Counted from the first letter of the stretch, positions 47,553 to 56,713 are shown. The stretch is DNA of 64,000 nucleotides from Cytobacillus massiliigabonensis (GCF_900199725.1 NZ_LT904904.1:1537483-1601482), one strand, 5' to 3'. Notes: generated from the letters alone by a model not told the origin. A program made the numbers and translations.

Positions 47553-49589
47553 TTAGTTAGACTCCTTCCGGGTAAGATAGTGATCTAAAATTGGCTTGAT
47601 TTTCGCTGTTACATAATGACTCTCTCCACGATTTTTTACATCCTCTACTAGGGCGGTAATTAATATAGAGGGAGAATTTGTGTCAAAAACAACAGTAAAC
47701 CCGTTCTCCAAGCCATCCTCGCCCTTTTTAGTTTTAAGTTCTGCGGTTCCTGTCTTTGCTCCAAGAATCTCCTTAGTTGTCTTCAGGTTATGAGCGGTTC
47801 CCTCTTCACGTTCTACTACTTGAATTAATGCCTCTTTAACGCGATCAGCTACATCATTTGAAATGATCGGTTTGCGCTCGGGTGCCTTTTCATTATTATC
47901 AATTAATACAGGCATGACCATATCTCCGCCATTGATAAATGGAGTAAACGCCACTCCTAAATGAACGGGAGACATTAATACCTCTCCTTGACCATAAGCA
48001 GAATCAGCCAGCAAGATTTCATTCCGTATCCCGTTATTGGACAGCTGGCTTTGTTTTAAATAAATTGGCAGACTAAATCCCTCTTTAAAACCAAAGGCTA
48101 GTGCATGCTTTTCAAACACGTCAGCGCCCATTTCGAGAGCTTCCTGTGCAAAATAAATATTGTCTGAATAAGCGATTGCATCAATCATATTAACAGAAGG
48201 CACATCTTTTACACGTGTTACATAGTAGCCTCCCCAGCTATTGTCCTTTTTCCAGCGCAAGCCGGAGATTTCCCGCCTTTTCTCCGGGTATGTTGTTCCT
48301 GCGGTCAAACCGATTGCTGCGGTAATAGCCTTAAAGGTTGAACCTGGAGCATAAAGGCTTGTGAAACGATTTAAAAAAGGAAGTTCTGGATCCTCGCTAT
48401 AAGCTTGCCACTGCTCTACCGTCATTCCACTCACCATTAAATTGGGGTCGAAAGAAGGAGAACTGACTAATGCAAGAAGTTCCCCAGTTATAGGATTCAT
48501 GGCTGTTACGGCACCCGCATCCTGTTTCATCGCTTCATACATTTCACTTTGCAAAGTTGAATCAATCGTAAGGCTGATGTTTTCTCCATCAATGGCATTT
48601 ACTTTTTTGATAATACTTTTCTGCTTTCCTAACTCATCTTGTATTTGGATAATGCCGCCTTTTTTCCCTCGTAATTGCTTTTCATACACTTCTTCGAGTC
48701 CTGAATTGCCAATATAATCACCACTTGTATATTCTGAGTCTTTTTGTAAATCTTCAAGTGTTACTTCCTTTACATAACCAATTAGATGTGCGCTGCTTTC
48801 TTTTTCTGGATAATACCTGATTTTTTTTCGCTGGAAGGAGATGCCCGGCAAATCCTTCCCAGCTACACTTTCTGTATGAAATTCTACAGGCATAGTTGCA
48901 ATTGGGACAAAGACATCATCAGTTACCCATTTTTGATCTAGGGCCTTAATAAAAGTTTCTTGCGGTATATCAAAATAATCACTTAGTTTTTTGATGCTTT
49001 CCTCTTTAGAGCTTCCTAGCTTCCCTGGGATTATGCCCATTTCATAAACTTCCGTATCCATTGCCAGCGGAAATCCATACTTATCAAGGATAACTCCCCT
49101 TTTTGGCAGAAATGTACGAACATTTACTTTATCTCCTTTTTCCATTCCTGGAAAGATCATAGATGGATTCCATTTCACTCTCCATTCCTTTCGATTATTT
49201 CCTGTATCCTCTTTTAAAAAATCTGCTTCATAAGCTGACTCGATATCACCTAGGAAGGTTTTAATCATAACAGTAAATCGTCCTTTATATGCGCTGTTCT
49301 CCTCATCGTAATGGAGTTCCTTTTTTAAGACACTGATAGAAGATGCATCTATACCAGAAAAAATCCCCTGATATTTTTCAGTAAGGCTCTTTCTTGTATA
49401 ATTATAGTTTTCTAATTCTTCTATTGATGCATATTGAAGCATATCATCGAAATTTTGTTCGGTAAATTGGTTTATATAGTTATTAAATACTTGTTCCGGG
49501 GTTGTTTGTTCAACTCGATAAAAATTCCATATAAGAACGCTGCCTAACACTATGATCATTATCAGCAAAACTCCAAGTCCTTTCTTCAT
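47553..49589 (-). CDS. class B penicillin-binding protein, PBP3/MecA-like
   Basis: 678 residues. N-terminal signal anchor (about 5-24), an NTF2-like MecA_N domain (about 28-145), a PBP dimerisation domain (about 150-330), and a transpeptidase with Ser417-Thr-Phe-Lys420, YSDN and AKTGTAEL. This is the architecture of B. subtilis PbpC and of the low-affinity PBP2a group; drug affinity cannot be judged. AGAGGGAG precedes the ATG. It is divergent from an FHA-domain regulator. Confidence 0.92.
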   Translation of the reverse strand: MKKGLGVLLIMIIVLGSVLIWNFYRVEQTTPEQVFNNYINQFTEQNFDDMLQYASIEELENYNYTRKSLTEKYQGIFSGIDASSISVLKKELHYDEENSAYKGRFTVMIKTFLGDIESAYEADFLKEDTGNNRKEWRVKWNPSMIFPGMEKGDKVNVRTFLPKRGVILDKYGFPLAMDTEVYEMGIIPGKLGSSKEESIKKLSDYFDIPQETFIKALDQKWVTDDVFVPIATMPVEFHTESVAGKDLPGISFQRKKIRYYPEKESSAHLIGYVKEVTLEDLQKDSEYTSGDYIGNSGLEEVYEKQLRGKKGGIIQIQDELGKQKSIIKKVNAIDGENISLTIDSTLQSEMYEAMKQDAGAVTAMNPITGELLALVSSPSFDPNLMVSGMTVEQWQAYSEDPELPFLNRFTSLYAPGSTFKAITAAIGLTAGTTYPEKRREISGLRWKKDNSWGGYYVTRVKDVPSVNMIDAIAYSDNIYFAQEALEMGADVFEKHALAFGFKEGFSLPIYLKQSQLSNNGIRNEILLADSAYGQGEVLMSPVHLGVAFTPFINGGDMVMPVLIDNNEKAPERKPIISNDVADRVKEALIQVVEREEGTAHNLKTTKEILGAKTGTAELKTKKGEDGLENGFTVVFDTNSPSILITALVEDVKNRGESHYVTAKIKPILDHYLTRKESN

Positions 49590-49757
49590 TGTTACTCCCT
49601 CTTTCGTAAATAGGTATACATGTTGCTTTTTTCTTTATATTTAAGCGTTTGATCCGTTATAATTATAAAATTGAGTCCATAGGTCAGCCATGTATTGGAA
49701 ATGATAAGTTTATGAAAAGAATCGCAATATTTTGATTTTTAAGGGGATTATAAGTAA

Positions 49758-50429
49758 ATGAGCAACAAAACTTTTCAGATTGTGTTGAAATCTATACATA
49801 AAGGGCAAGCTGAGGATTTTGCTTATGTCTCTGAGGGAAGGAGCCTTTTGATTGGACGAGCCACCCAGCATTCGAATGTTGATTTCAAGCTATACAATGA
49901 TTTTGTATCCAGGGAACATTGTCGAATATATATGAAGGGAGGCAAGCTCTATATTAAAGATTTAGGGAGCAAACATGGCACGGCAATTAATGAGAAGGAG
50001 CTTGTGCCTAATGAACCCTGCATCATAGAGCCTGGAGATAAAATAACTTTGATTCACGGGATGATTGAACTGTATATATGTATTGACAATGATGTCACAA
50101 GAGAAATTACCTCGATGAACGTAGCTATACCGCAAAGCATTGCAATCAATGATTATTTGCAAACGCTGATTATTGGTGAAATACCAATTAAATTATCTGC
50201 AAAGGAATTTACTTGCTTAAAATTATTGTATGAGAATATGGATAATCTCATTTCGAAAGAGGAGATTATCAAAAATGTGTGGCCTGAGAGAGTTGGAGAT
50301 CCCGATCAAATTGTGACTGCAGAAGAAATTGCTTCACTTCTATACCGGGTGCGTAAACGTGTTAAAGGCTACCTCACAATAAAAGCAGTCGCTCAAAAAG
50401 GCTACTATATGGAAATCGACCTGAAATAA
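49758..50429 (+). CDS. FHA domain protein with C-terminal OmpR-type winged helix
   Basis: 223 residues. The N-terminal FHA domain (about 5-105) has the phosphothreonine-binding residues GRATQHSNVD, SREHCRIY and SKHGTAIN. The C-terminal winged helix (about 130-222; LSAKEFTCLKLLYEN, EEIASLLYRVRKRVKG, GYYMEI) resembles OmpR/PhoB DNA-binding domains, with no receiver domain. This suggests a transcription factor read by a Ser/Thr kinase such as PrkC. It is divergently placed from the PBP operon, which is the obvious candidate target. Confidence 0.88.
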   Translation: MSNKTFQIVLKSIHKGQAEDFAYVSEGRSLLIGRATQHSNVDFKLYNDFVSREHCRIYMKGGKLYIKDLGSKHGTAINEKELVPNEPCIIEPGDKITLIHGMIELYICIDNDVTREITSMNVAIPQSIAINDYLQTLIIGEIPIKLSAKEFTCLKLLYENMDNLISKEEIIKNVWPERVGDPDQIVTAEEIASLLYRVRKRVKGYLTIKAVAQKGYYMEIDLK

Positions 50430-50582
50430 CTTTATGAATTGAATATAATAGCTAGAATTTCAAGGCAAATAATAATTAATAAACTCACTTTTAAAAAACA
50501 CACTAGCATTTCATAATAAAAAGTGATATTATAGAAAAGTCGTATGAACGAACTAGTCATCAATAGTTTGGAGGGAAATTAC

Positions 50583-50732
50583 ATGCGTGTGAATATTACG
50601 TTAGCTTGCACAGAATGTGGAGATCGTAACTATATTTCTAAAAAAAATAAACGAAACAATCCAGATCGTCTTGAGCTTAAAAAATACTGCCCAAGAGATA
50701 AGCGTTCTACTACACATCGTGAGACAAAATAA
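50583..50732 (+). CDS. rpmG: 50S ribosomal protein L33
   Basis: 49 residues from ATG 50583 (TTGGAGGGAAATTAC). Sequence [18 protein letters not shown] is typical. Three cysteines are present (CTEC and YCPRD); the usual fourth position is Asp, so it is between the zinc-binding C+ and cysteine-less C- forms. Followed by a terminator and a repeat array. Confidence 0.95.
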   Translation: MRVNITLACTECGDRNYISKKNKRNNPDRLELKKYCPRDKRSTTHRETK

Positions 50733-50762
50733 GCAGTGGGGTGATTCCTACTGCTTTTTTTG
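50732..50762 (+). terminator. terminator after rpmG
   Basis: AAGCAGT and ACTGCTT with a GG/CC extension and loop, then eight T. It overlaps the last base of the stop codon. Confidence 0.85.
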
Positions 50763-50774
50763 TTGTTTAAATTA

Positions 50775-50897
50775 GAAAAGCGAAGGCGCCTTGACAGGGG
50801 CGACAAGCATAAGGCAGGCCGGATGGAAGGTTGTTCTTTAACCTTCAAGCTGGAATGGCTTATGACCTCGAGCCCCTAGGCGCTGCAGCTAGACAAA
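50775..50897 (+). repeat. type A hairpin repeat, first of an alternating array
   Basis: GAAAAGCGAAGGCGCC left end, AGCTAGACAAA right end, arms GCGCC/GGCGC, AGGGGC/GCCCCT, CATAAG/CTTATG and AAGGTT/AACCTT. 123 nt. Confidence 0.92.
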
Positions 50898-51048
50898 GAA
50901 AAGCGAAGGCGACTGTTCAGCGTCGTATGGACTGGAAGACTCCGGACTGAGATAAAGGAAACACGATGAGCGATAGCGAATCGATGTTGACTTATCGTAA
51001 GGAGGAAGTCTGAAGTCCAGTAGACGCTAGGAGCCGCAGCTGGACAAA
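50898..51048 (+). repeat. type B hairpin repeat
   Basis: 151 nt. It shares the ends of type A (GAAAAGCG ... GCAGCTGGACAAA) but has a different core. Stem GCGTC/GACGC, GGACT/AGTCC, GATAA/TTATC and an apical CGATGAGC-GATA-GCGAATCG hairpin with tandem G-A opposition. Confidence 0.92.
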
Positions 51049-51171
51049 GAAAAGCGAAGGCGACTTGACAGGGGCGACAAGCATAAGACAGGCCGGATGG
51101 AAGGTTGTTCTTTAACCTTCAAGCTGGAATGGCTTATGACCTCGAGCCCCTAGGCGCTGCAGCTAGACAAA
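51049..51171 (+). repeat. type A hairpin repeat, second of the array
   Basis: Nearly identical to the copy at 50775 except that the left outer arm reads GGCGACTTG instead of GGCGCCTTG, and GACAGG for GCAGG; its right arm still reads GGCGCT. Confidence 0.92.
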
Positions 51172-51194
51172 GAAAAGCGAAGGCGACTGTTCAG
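51172..51194 (+). repeat. type B left-end fragment
   Basis: GAAAAGCGAAGGCGACTGTTCAG only: 23 bases of the type B left end, cut at the start of the stem. The yqgN ribosome-binding site (GGGGAGATGAAGAG) follows. Confidence 0.85.
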
Positions 51195-51216
51195 AAATAA
51201 TTGGGGAGATGAAGAG

Positions 51217-51789
51217 ATGAAAAATGAGAAGCAAATGATTCGCAAGAAGATAATGGATAAACTTGCAAAAATCGAGAAGCCTCAATATGAACATGATTCT
51301 TATGAAATTGCTCAGCTGCTTTTTCAGGATACCCTTTGGAAGGAAGCAAACACTATAGCGGTGACAATTTCTAAATCACCAGAAGTTGATACATATCAGA
51401 TAATAAGAAAAGCTTGGGAAGAAGGAAAGCGAGTAGTCATTCCTAAATGTCTTCCTAGAAACAAGGAAATGGTCTTTCGTACGTTAACAAAATTTAATCA
51501 GCTAGAATCCGTCTATTATGGATTACTCGAGCCTATTGAAGCCGTGACAAGAGAAGTTCCAGCAAAAGAAATTGATTTAATCATTGTACCCGGACTTGCT
51601 TTTTCAAAGAATGGCTACAGAATTGGATTTGGCGGAGGGTATTATGATCGATACCTTGCAGGTTTTGCTGGACAGACGGTTTCACTAGCATTTACGCCAC
51701 AGCTTGTAGCTGAACTTCCGATTGAAGAGCATGATATTCCTGTTAACAAAATAATAACTGTGAAAAATGACGAGAAAATGAATGAATAG
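51217..51789 (+). CDS. yqgN: 5-formyltetrahydrofolate cyclo-ligase
   Basis: 190 residues. The ATP-binding GFGGGYYDRYL near the C-terminus and PGLAFSKNGYRIG identify the family. It converts 5-formyl-THF to methenyl-THF, salvaging folate. It overlaps the next gene by 8 bases. ATG 51217 follows GGGGAGATGAAGAG. Confidence 0.95.
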   Translation: MKNEKQMIRKKIMDKLAKIEKPQYEHDSYEIAQLLFQDTLWKEANTIAVTISKSPEVDTYQIIRKAWEEGKRVVIPKCLPRNKEMVFRTLTKFNQLESVYYGLLEPIEAVTREVPAKEIDLIIVPGLAFSKNGYRIGFGGGYYDRYLAGFAGQTVSLAFTPQLVAELPIEEHDIPVNKIITVKNDEKMNE

Positions 51790-52567
51790 TGTTGTTTTTC
51801 TTAGTTTTTTTATCGCTGTCATGGCCTTTTGCGGTTACTCCTTTCGGTTATTGACCATGTCTGGAAGCATTGCTGCTTTCTTTGTCGGTCTTTCTGTAAG
51901 TCTTGGTTTTGGGATTAAAGGGTTAATCATTCTTGGCTTCTTTTTTGCTAGTTCGAGCTATTGGTCAAAATATAAAAAAAGAAATAAAGTGGAAATAGAA
52001 GGACGCCATGAAAAAGGATCAAGACGTGATTGGCAGCAAGTTGTCGCAAATGGTGGAACTGCAGCTCTTTTTAGCCTTTTATACCTGATTCTTCCTAAAA
52101 CGATATGGATCATTGGCTTTGCTATTTCACTTGCTGCTGCAAACTCAGATACATGGGCATCAGAAATTGGCTCTTTAAGCAAGCGGCGTCCGTTCTTCAT
52201 TCGTACATTTAAACCAATAGATGCAGGAACATCTGGAGCGGTGAGTTTATTAGGGACCTTTGCGGCAATCAGTGGAGCTATCACGATATCTTTATTAGCT
52301 TTTTATTTTTTTCATCTGTCAATTTTTGAAGCTTCTGTTATCTTTGTGTTTGGCTTTTTTGGCAATCTTTTGGATACTGTACTTGGTGCCTTCATTCAGG
52401 CAGTCTATAAATGTGAAGTATGCAAGAAAGAAGTTGAGGCACTAAGTCATTGTGGGAAGAAAACAATATTTATTCGAGGACTCCCTTTTATGAACAATGA
52501 CCTTGTTAACTATTCTTCCGGTCTTTTAGCAGCACTTCTAGGAATTTTATTCGTTTGGATAAAATGA
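51782..52567 (+). CDS. DUF92 family membrane protein
   Basis: 261 residues, six or seven hydrophobic segments. The DUF92 signature AAANSDTWASEIG is present, with VSLLGTFAAISGA following. Plant relatives (VTE6) phosphorylate phytyl phosphate, so a prenyl-phosphate kinase role is conceivable but not shown. Translationally coupled to yqgN. Confidence 0.88.
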   Translation: MNSVVFLSFFIAVMAFCGYSFRLLTMSGSIAAFFVGLSVSLGFGIKGLIILGFFFASSSYWSKYKKRNKVEIEGRHEKGSRRDWQQVVANGGTAALFSLLYLILPKTIWIIGFAISLAAANSDTWASEIGSLSKRRPFFIRTFKPIDAGTSGAVSLLGTFAAISGAITISLLAFYFFHLSIFEASVIFVFGFFGNLLDTVLGAFIQAVYKCEVCKKEVEALSHCGKKTIFIRGLPFMNNDLVNYSSGLLAALLGILFVWIK

Positions 52568-52604
52568 TAAGGATCATCCCAAACTAGAAATAGGAGGGAT
52601 GAAA

Positions 52605-52805
52605 ATGGGTCGCATACTATCTATTCTGCTTATTGGGTTAGGTGGGTATTTTCTTTTCCAGAATCGTTATCGTGCAATGAATATTTTGTTTAAGAACCCA
52701 TTTTTGCGTCGTCTGGCAGTCAGCTCATTCATGGGAATTCCTGGTGTCCGTGATCGAATGATGAAAATGGTGTTTCCACCTGGACCTGCATCAGAATTGA
52801 AATAA
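52605..52805 (+). CDS. yqgO: YqgO-like small membrane protein
   Basis: 66 residues from ATG 52605, six bases after AGGAGGG; ATG 52599 lies on that site. An N-terminal hydrophobic helix (ILSILLIGLGGYFLF) then a basic region FLRRLAVSSFMGIPGVRDRMMK. It resembles the small B. subtilis protein of the same place as I recall; function unknown. Confidence 0.75.
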   Translation: MGRILSILLIGLGGYFLFQNRYRAMNILFKNPFLRRLAVSSFMGIPGVRDRMMKMVFPPGPASELK

Positions 52806-52836
52806 GAAAAAGACCTTTTTGTAGGTCTTTTTCTTT
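52804..52836 (+). terminator. terminator after yqgO
   Basis: AAGAAAAAGACCT and AGGTCTTTTTCTT around TTTTGT, then TTGGG; strong, partly symmetric. Confidence 0.88.
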
Positions 52837-52942
52837 TGGGATTAAATGTATATTCACATGGGGAATATGTGAATAAGTATCTTGCTTTACAAAAGGAAGG
52901 ATAATTGCCTATAGTAAAAGAAAGGCTAGTTCATGGCGATTT

Positions 52943-54535
52943 TTGTTTGAACTAATGGAATATTTGATTTTTGCTAAGAGAGTAGGAGAAAATTTGAGTT
53001 TTCAAGAGGAATATCTATTTTGGCGGCTGGCCCATTATTTTATTTCTGATCAAGAATATCGGATTGTTCAATTGTCAAAGGAGCAGAACGAAATATGGCT
53101 AGAAAAAATGGAGAATAAAGAAGCGCAGACCATACGCTTGCTCCGTTATAATTTGGACTGGAGCAATTGGATGCAAAAGGATATTGAGCTGACCGCGATG
53201 AATGGAGAGAGGATCAGAAAACAGCTTGCAAAGAGCAGCATGAATGTTGTTAATATTTATGTGACTCCCTATCCACCGGTAGATGATTATGAATTCAGAA
53301 TTAGTGAGCCTTTTCAATTCCCTTCCAATGGAAAAACGAGGGTACAATCCATTATTTTTGATCGTGCTCATTATGAGCAAGGTTTTCAGAAAGTGCAAAA
53401 GATTTTCCATGATTCAATTTCCTTCCCTGTAGAAGAAAACTACTCTGAGAATGACGTGGACAAATTAAAACTTTCAGCATTATCTATTGCTTCGAACAAA
53501 GCAAAAGAAGAGAAAAGAATTTTTAATCAAGGGAAACCTTTTTTTACATATGTGTTCATGATGATTCAAGTAGCTGTTTTCCTATTTCTTGAATCAGTGG
53601 GGAGCAGCACGGATACATCTACATTGATTAAGTATGGAGCGAAGTTTAATCCGCTTATTCTAGAAGGCGAGTGGTGGCGTTTTTTCACCCCTATTATTCT
53701 TCATATAGGGATATTGCATTTGCTAATGAATACTGTCTCCTTATATTATTTAGGAACAGTCATTGAAAGAATTTTTGGCAAGTCGCGATTTCTTCTTATC
53801 TATTTAATTGCTGGCTTTGGCGGTTCCATAGCAAGTTTTATTTTTAGTCCTTCTCTATCTGCAGGGGCTAGTGGAGCGATATATGGGCTCTTTGGGGCAC
53901 TTCTATACTTTGGGGTGATTTATCCGCAGCTTTTTTTCCGAACAATGGGCTTTAATCTCTTACTTATATTAGGTATTAACCTAATGTTTGGATTTTCTAT
54001 GCCAAGTATTGATATGGCCGGACATATCGGTGGGTTAATCGCTGGATTTCTTGCAGCAGGAATTGTACATTTTCCGAAGAAAAAAAGACTTGCTTGGCAG
54101 CTGCTGTTTTTAGTTATAACGGCTGGTCTTTTTGCAGGTTTGCTGAATTATGGCTTTAACGAACCAGGAAGATTGTTGAATGAACAATCCGCTTTAATTA
54201 TGGCACAGGAATATATTGAGACAGAAGATTATGAACAGGCTCAAAATTTGCTGCAGGATTACTCAAAAGAGAAGGACGTATCTGCTGAAGTGTATTTTTT
54301 ACTTTCCTACGCGGAAATTAACTTGAAGGAATTCGCTCAAGCAAAAGAACATTTGCAATTGGCTATTAAAGAGAGGGCGGATTTTCACGAAGCTTATTAT
54401 AATTTAGCTCTAATCTATATAGATGAGAAAAACTATTCAGAAGCAAAAAAGTGTGCAGAAAAGGCAGTTGAATTAAAGCCTGAACAAACAGATTATACAA
54501 ATTTGCTTAAAGAAATTAACAATTATATAAAATAG
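52943..54535 (+). CDS. gluP: rhomboid intramembrane serine protease with TPR repeats (YqgP/GluP)
   Basis: 530 residues from TTG 52943; ATG 52955 is an alternative and neither has a clear ribosome-binding site. An N-terminal soluble domain of about 190 residues, a rhomboid core of six or seven helices with Ser310 in AGASGAIYG and His361 in GHIGGLI, and C-terminal TPR repeats (about 425-530). In B. subtilis YqgP cleaves the magnesium transporter MgtE and works with FtsH. Same chromosomal place. Confidence 0.93.
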   Translation: MFELMEYLIFAKRVGENLSFQEEYLFWRLAHYFISDQEYRIVQLSKEQNEIWLEKMENKEAQTIRLLRYNLDWSNWMQKDIELTAMNGERIRKQLAKSSMNVVNIYVTPYPPVDDYEFRISEPFQFPSNGKTRVQSIIFDRAHYEQGFQKVQKIFHDSISFPVEENYSENDVDKLKLSALSIASNKAKEEKRIFNQGKPFFTYVFMMIQVAVFLFLESVGSSTDTSTLIKYGAKFNPLILEGEWWRFFTPIILHIGILHLLMNTVSLYYLGTVIERIFGKSRFLLIYLIAGFGGSIASFIFSPSLSAGASGAIYGLFGALLYFGVIYPQLFFRTMGFNLLLILGINLMFGFSMPSIDMAGHIGGLIAGFLAAGIVHFPKKKRLAWQLLFLVITAGLFAGLLNYGFNEPGRLLNEQSALIMAQEYIETEDYEQAQNLLQDYSKEKDVSAEVYFLLSYAEINLKEFAQAKEHLQLAIKERADFHEAYYNLALIYIDEKNYSEAKKCAEKAVELKPEQTDYTNLLKEINNYIK

Positions 54536-54551
54536 AGTCCCCCTTTATCTT

Positions 54552-54585
54552 CAATCATACCAATTATTGGTATGATTTTTTTTTT
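54552..54585 (+). terminator. terminator between gluP and the SpoVAF-like gene
   Basis: AATCATACCA/TGGTATGATT around ATTAT, followed by about eight further T. The run ends three bases before the next ATG. Confidence 0.92.
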
Positions 54586-54587
54586 GA

Positions 54588-56111
54588 ATGTCTAAGCTGT
54601 TAAATAGGATTCAACGAAAAGTAAGGAAGAATAATGGGGGCGAAAATGATTTGGAGCCACAGGAAAAGAAGAGAGTGCAGTCAGATTTAGATGAAAATAC
54701 AAAATATCTAAAGGAAGCGCTTGGAGTAGATAAGAGTTTTGATGTGATCCAGCTTGATGCTGTGTATGCTGAAAGAAAAATGGCCTTTTTTTTTGTAGAT
54801 GGGTTTGTCAAAGATGATATTTTACATTATTTAATGAAAGAGCTCAGTGATTTGGATAAAGAGCATTTAGAAGGAGATACCCTTTCAAAGCTCGTTAAAT
54901 CATATATCCCATATGTTGAAGTGGAAACAGCAGATGAGCTCGATAAAGTAGTAGATGCGGTATTGGCTGGTCCAACTGCTCTTGTTGTTGATGGAATTAA
55001 TAAGGTAATCCTTATTGATGCACGTACATATCCTGTAAGAGGTCCCGAAGAGCCTGATACGGAACGGGTTGTCCGCGGATCGCGAGATGGCTATGTTGAA
55101 ACTATAGTCTTCAATACAGCATTAACCAGGAGAAGGGTAAGAGACCGCACATTAAGAATGGAATACATGCAAGTGGGCAGACGTTCAAAGACGGATATTG
55201 TTGTTAGTTATATCGAGGATATTGCTGATCCGGATTTGGTCAAAAAGATTAAAGATTCCTTATCAAAAATTGATACGGACGGGCTGCCGATGGCAGAAAA
55301 AACGATTGAAGAATTTATTTCTGGCCGTCATTGGAACCCTTACCCAATGGTTAGATACACGGAAAGACCCGATACAGCAGCTGCCCATTTATATGAAGGG
55401 CATGTATGCATTATTGTGGACGGTTCGCCAAGTGTAATCATTGCACCGACTACGTTTTGGCATCATCTGCAGCATGCAGAAGAGTATCGAAACAAACCGC
55501 TTGTGGGAGCATATTTAAGGTTGGTCCGTTTTCTAGCGGTTTGGGCATCTATTTTTCTGCTGCCTCTTTGGTATTTATTTGCAATCCAGCCTGAGCTGTT
55601 GCCAGATCATTTGTCATATATAGGTCCGAATGATATGGGCCAGCTTCCTTTAATTGTTCAATTCTTATTGATTGAGCTTGGTTTGGATATTCTCAGGATG
55701 GCTGCTATTCATACGCCATCGTCGCTTGCCACGGCACTGGGACTTGTAGCTGCTTTAATGATTGGACAAGTCGCGGTTGAAGTTGGTTTATTTATTAATG
55801 AAGTGGTATTGTACTTAGCGATTGCAGCTATTGGTACATTTTCGACACCTAGCTACGAAATGAGCCTTGCTAATCGGCTTATGAGAATTGGTTTGCTGCT
55901 TGCAACAAGTATTTTCCATACATATGGATTTGTTGTTGGAATATTGATATTCATTTTCATGCTTGCAAGACTAAAATCCTTTGGTGTCCCATATCTTTGG
56001 CCATTTATTCCATTTAATTTGCGTGCATTTAGAGATGTCCTGCTGCGTTCTCCAATTCCGCTGAAGAATCGGAGACCGAGATTTTTACATCCTAAGGACC
56101 CGGACAGGTAA
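54588..56111 (+). CDS. GerA-family spore protein, SpoVAF-like
   Basis: 507 residues. A cytoplasmic N-domain (about 1-310) with FFVDGFVKDDIL, then VIIAPTTFWHHLQHAEEYRNK and four to five membrane segments (about 310-480), containing the family signature AAIHTPSSLATALGLVAALMIGQ (first part AAIHTPSSLATALG). Relatives assemble with germinant receptors or SpoVA channels in the spore inner membrane. Start uncertain: ATG 54588 is preceded by the T-run of a terminator and has no ribosome-binding site; TTG 54650 after GGGGGC is an alternative. Confidence 0.85.
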   Translation: MSKLLNRIQRKVRKNNGGENDLEPQEKKRVQSDLDENTKYLKEALGVDKSFDVIQLDAVYAERKMAFFFVDGFVKDDILHYLMKELSDLDKEHLEGDTLSKLVKSYIPYVEVETADELDKVVDAVLAGPTALVVDGINKVILIDARTYPVRGPEEPDTERVVRGSRDGYVETIVFNTALTRRRVRDRTLRMEYMQVGRRSKTDIVVSYIEDIADPDLVKKIKDSLSKIDTDGLPMAEKTIEEFISGRHWNPYPMVRYTERPDTAAAHLYEGHVCIIVDGSPSVIIAPTTFWHHLQHAEEYRNKPLVGAYLRLVRFLAVWASIFLLPLWYLFAIQPELLPDHLSYIGPNDMGQLPLIVQFLLIELGLDILRMAAIHTPSSLATALGLVAALMIGQVAVEVGLFINEVVLYLAIAAIGTFSTPSYEMSLANRLMRIGLLLATSIFHTYGFVVGILIFIFMLARLKSFGVPYLWPFIPFNLRAFRDVLLRSPIPLKNRRPRFLHPKDPDR

Positions 56112-56231
56112 GGGGGATAAGGTTTCTTATTTAAGAAGCATTTAATCGTCCTACTTGTGGTATGTATGTATTTCACATATACTTTTTATGTGAAAATACC
56201 AATTATATTTCTAAAGACAATGGGGTAAAGA

Positions 56232-56435
56232 ATGAAAACAATTTACGATATTCAGCAACTGCTTAAACGGTTTGGCACCATTATTTATATTGGAAACAGG
56301 GTAGCGGATTTAGAATTAATGGAGGAGGAAGTAAAGGAATTATACAAAGCCCAATTTATTGATACAAAGGAATACCAATCTGCCATATTGCTATTAAGAC
56401 ATGAGGCACAGATGTTAAGAGAAAAATCTAGATGA
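56232..56435 (+). CDS. yqgQ: YqgQ family protein (DUF910)
   Basis: 67 residues, helical, charged (MKTIYDIQQLLKRFGTIIY). GGGGTAAAG precedes the ATG. In B. subtilis yqgQ precedes glcK (glucokinase); here no glucokinase follows, and ltaS is next. Function unknown. Confidence 0.9.
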   Translation: MKTIYDIQQLLKRFGTIIYIGNRVADLELMEEEVKELYKAQFIDTKEYQSAILLLRHEAQMLREKSR

Positions 56436-56441
56436 ATCTTC

Positions 56442-56480
56442 AAAAAGAGCAGCCATTTTTTTAATGCCTGCTCTTTTTGT
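56442..56480 (+). terminator. terminator after yqgQ
   Basis: AAAAAGAGCAG pairs with CTGCTCTTTTT around a 15-base loop. Confidence 0.75.
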
Positions 56481-56713
56481 TTTCCTAAAATTTGGACAAT
56501 CATGAAACTTTTTTAGGTTTCAAACGTCTATAATTGTGGGTAATGGTACATTAGCCATCCTTACATTCTATAAAACTAGTGTAAATGGACAATTGATTTT
56601 TTGTAAAAAAAGTATTAAGATATTGTTTGATTTATCCGATTCATCCTGAAAATGGAAACAAATATGAAAATTCCACATCTGTTCTTTAAAAAACAGGGAG
56701 GGTATCAGCCGGT

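Noticed and set aside
47553-49589. Acquired mecA-type resistance gene
   Set aside because: Domain order is MecA-like, but it is equally that of chromosomal Bacillus PbpC. There is no recombinase, mecR/mecI or mobile context, and codon use looks like the neighbours.
50775-51194. Coding potential of the repeats
   Set aside because: Frames through the arrays are short or broken and differ between copies; conservation follows base pairing, not codons.
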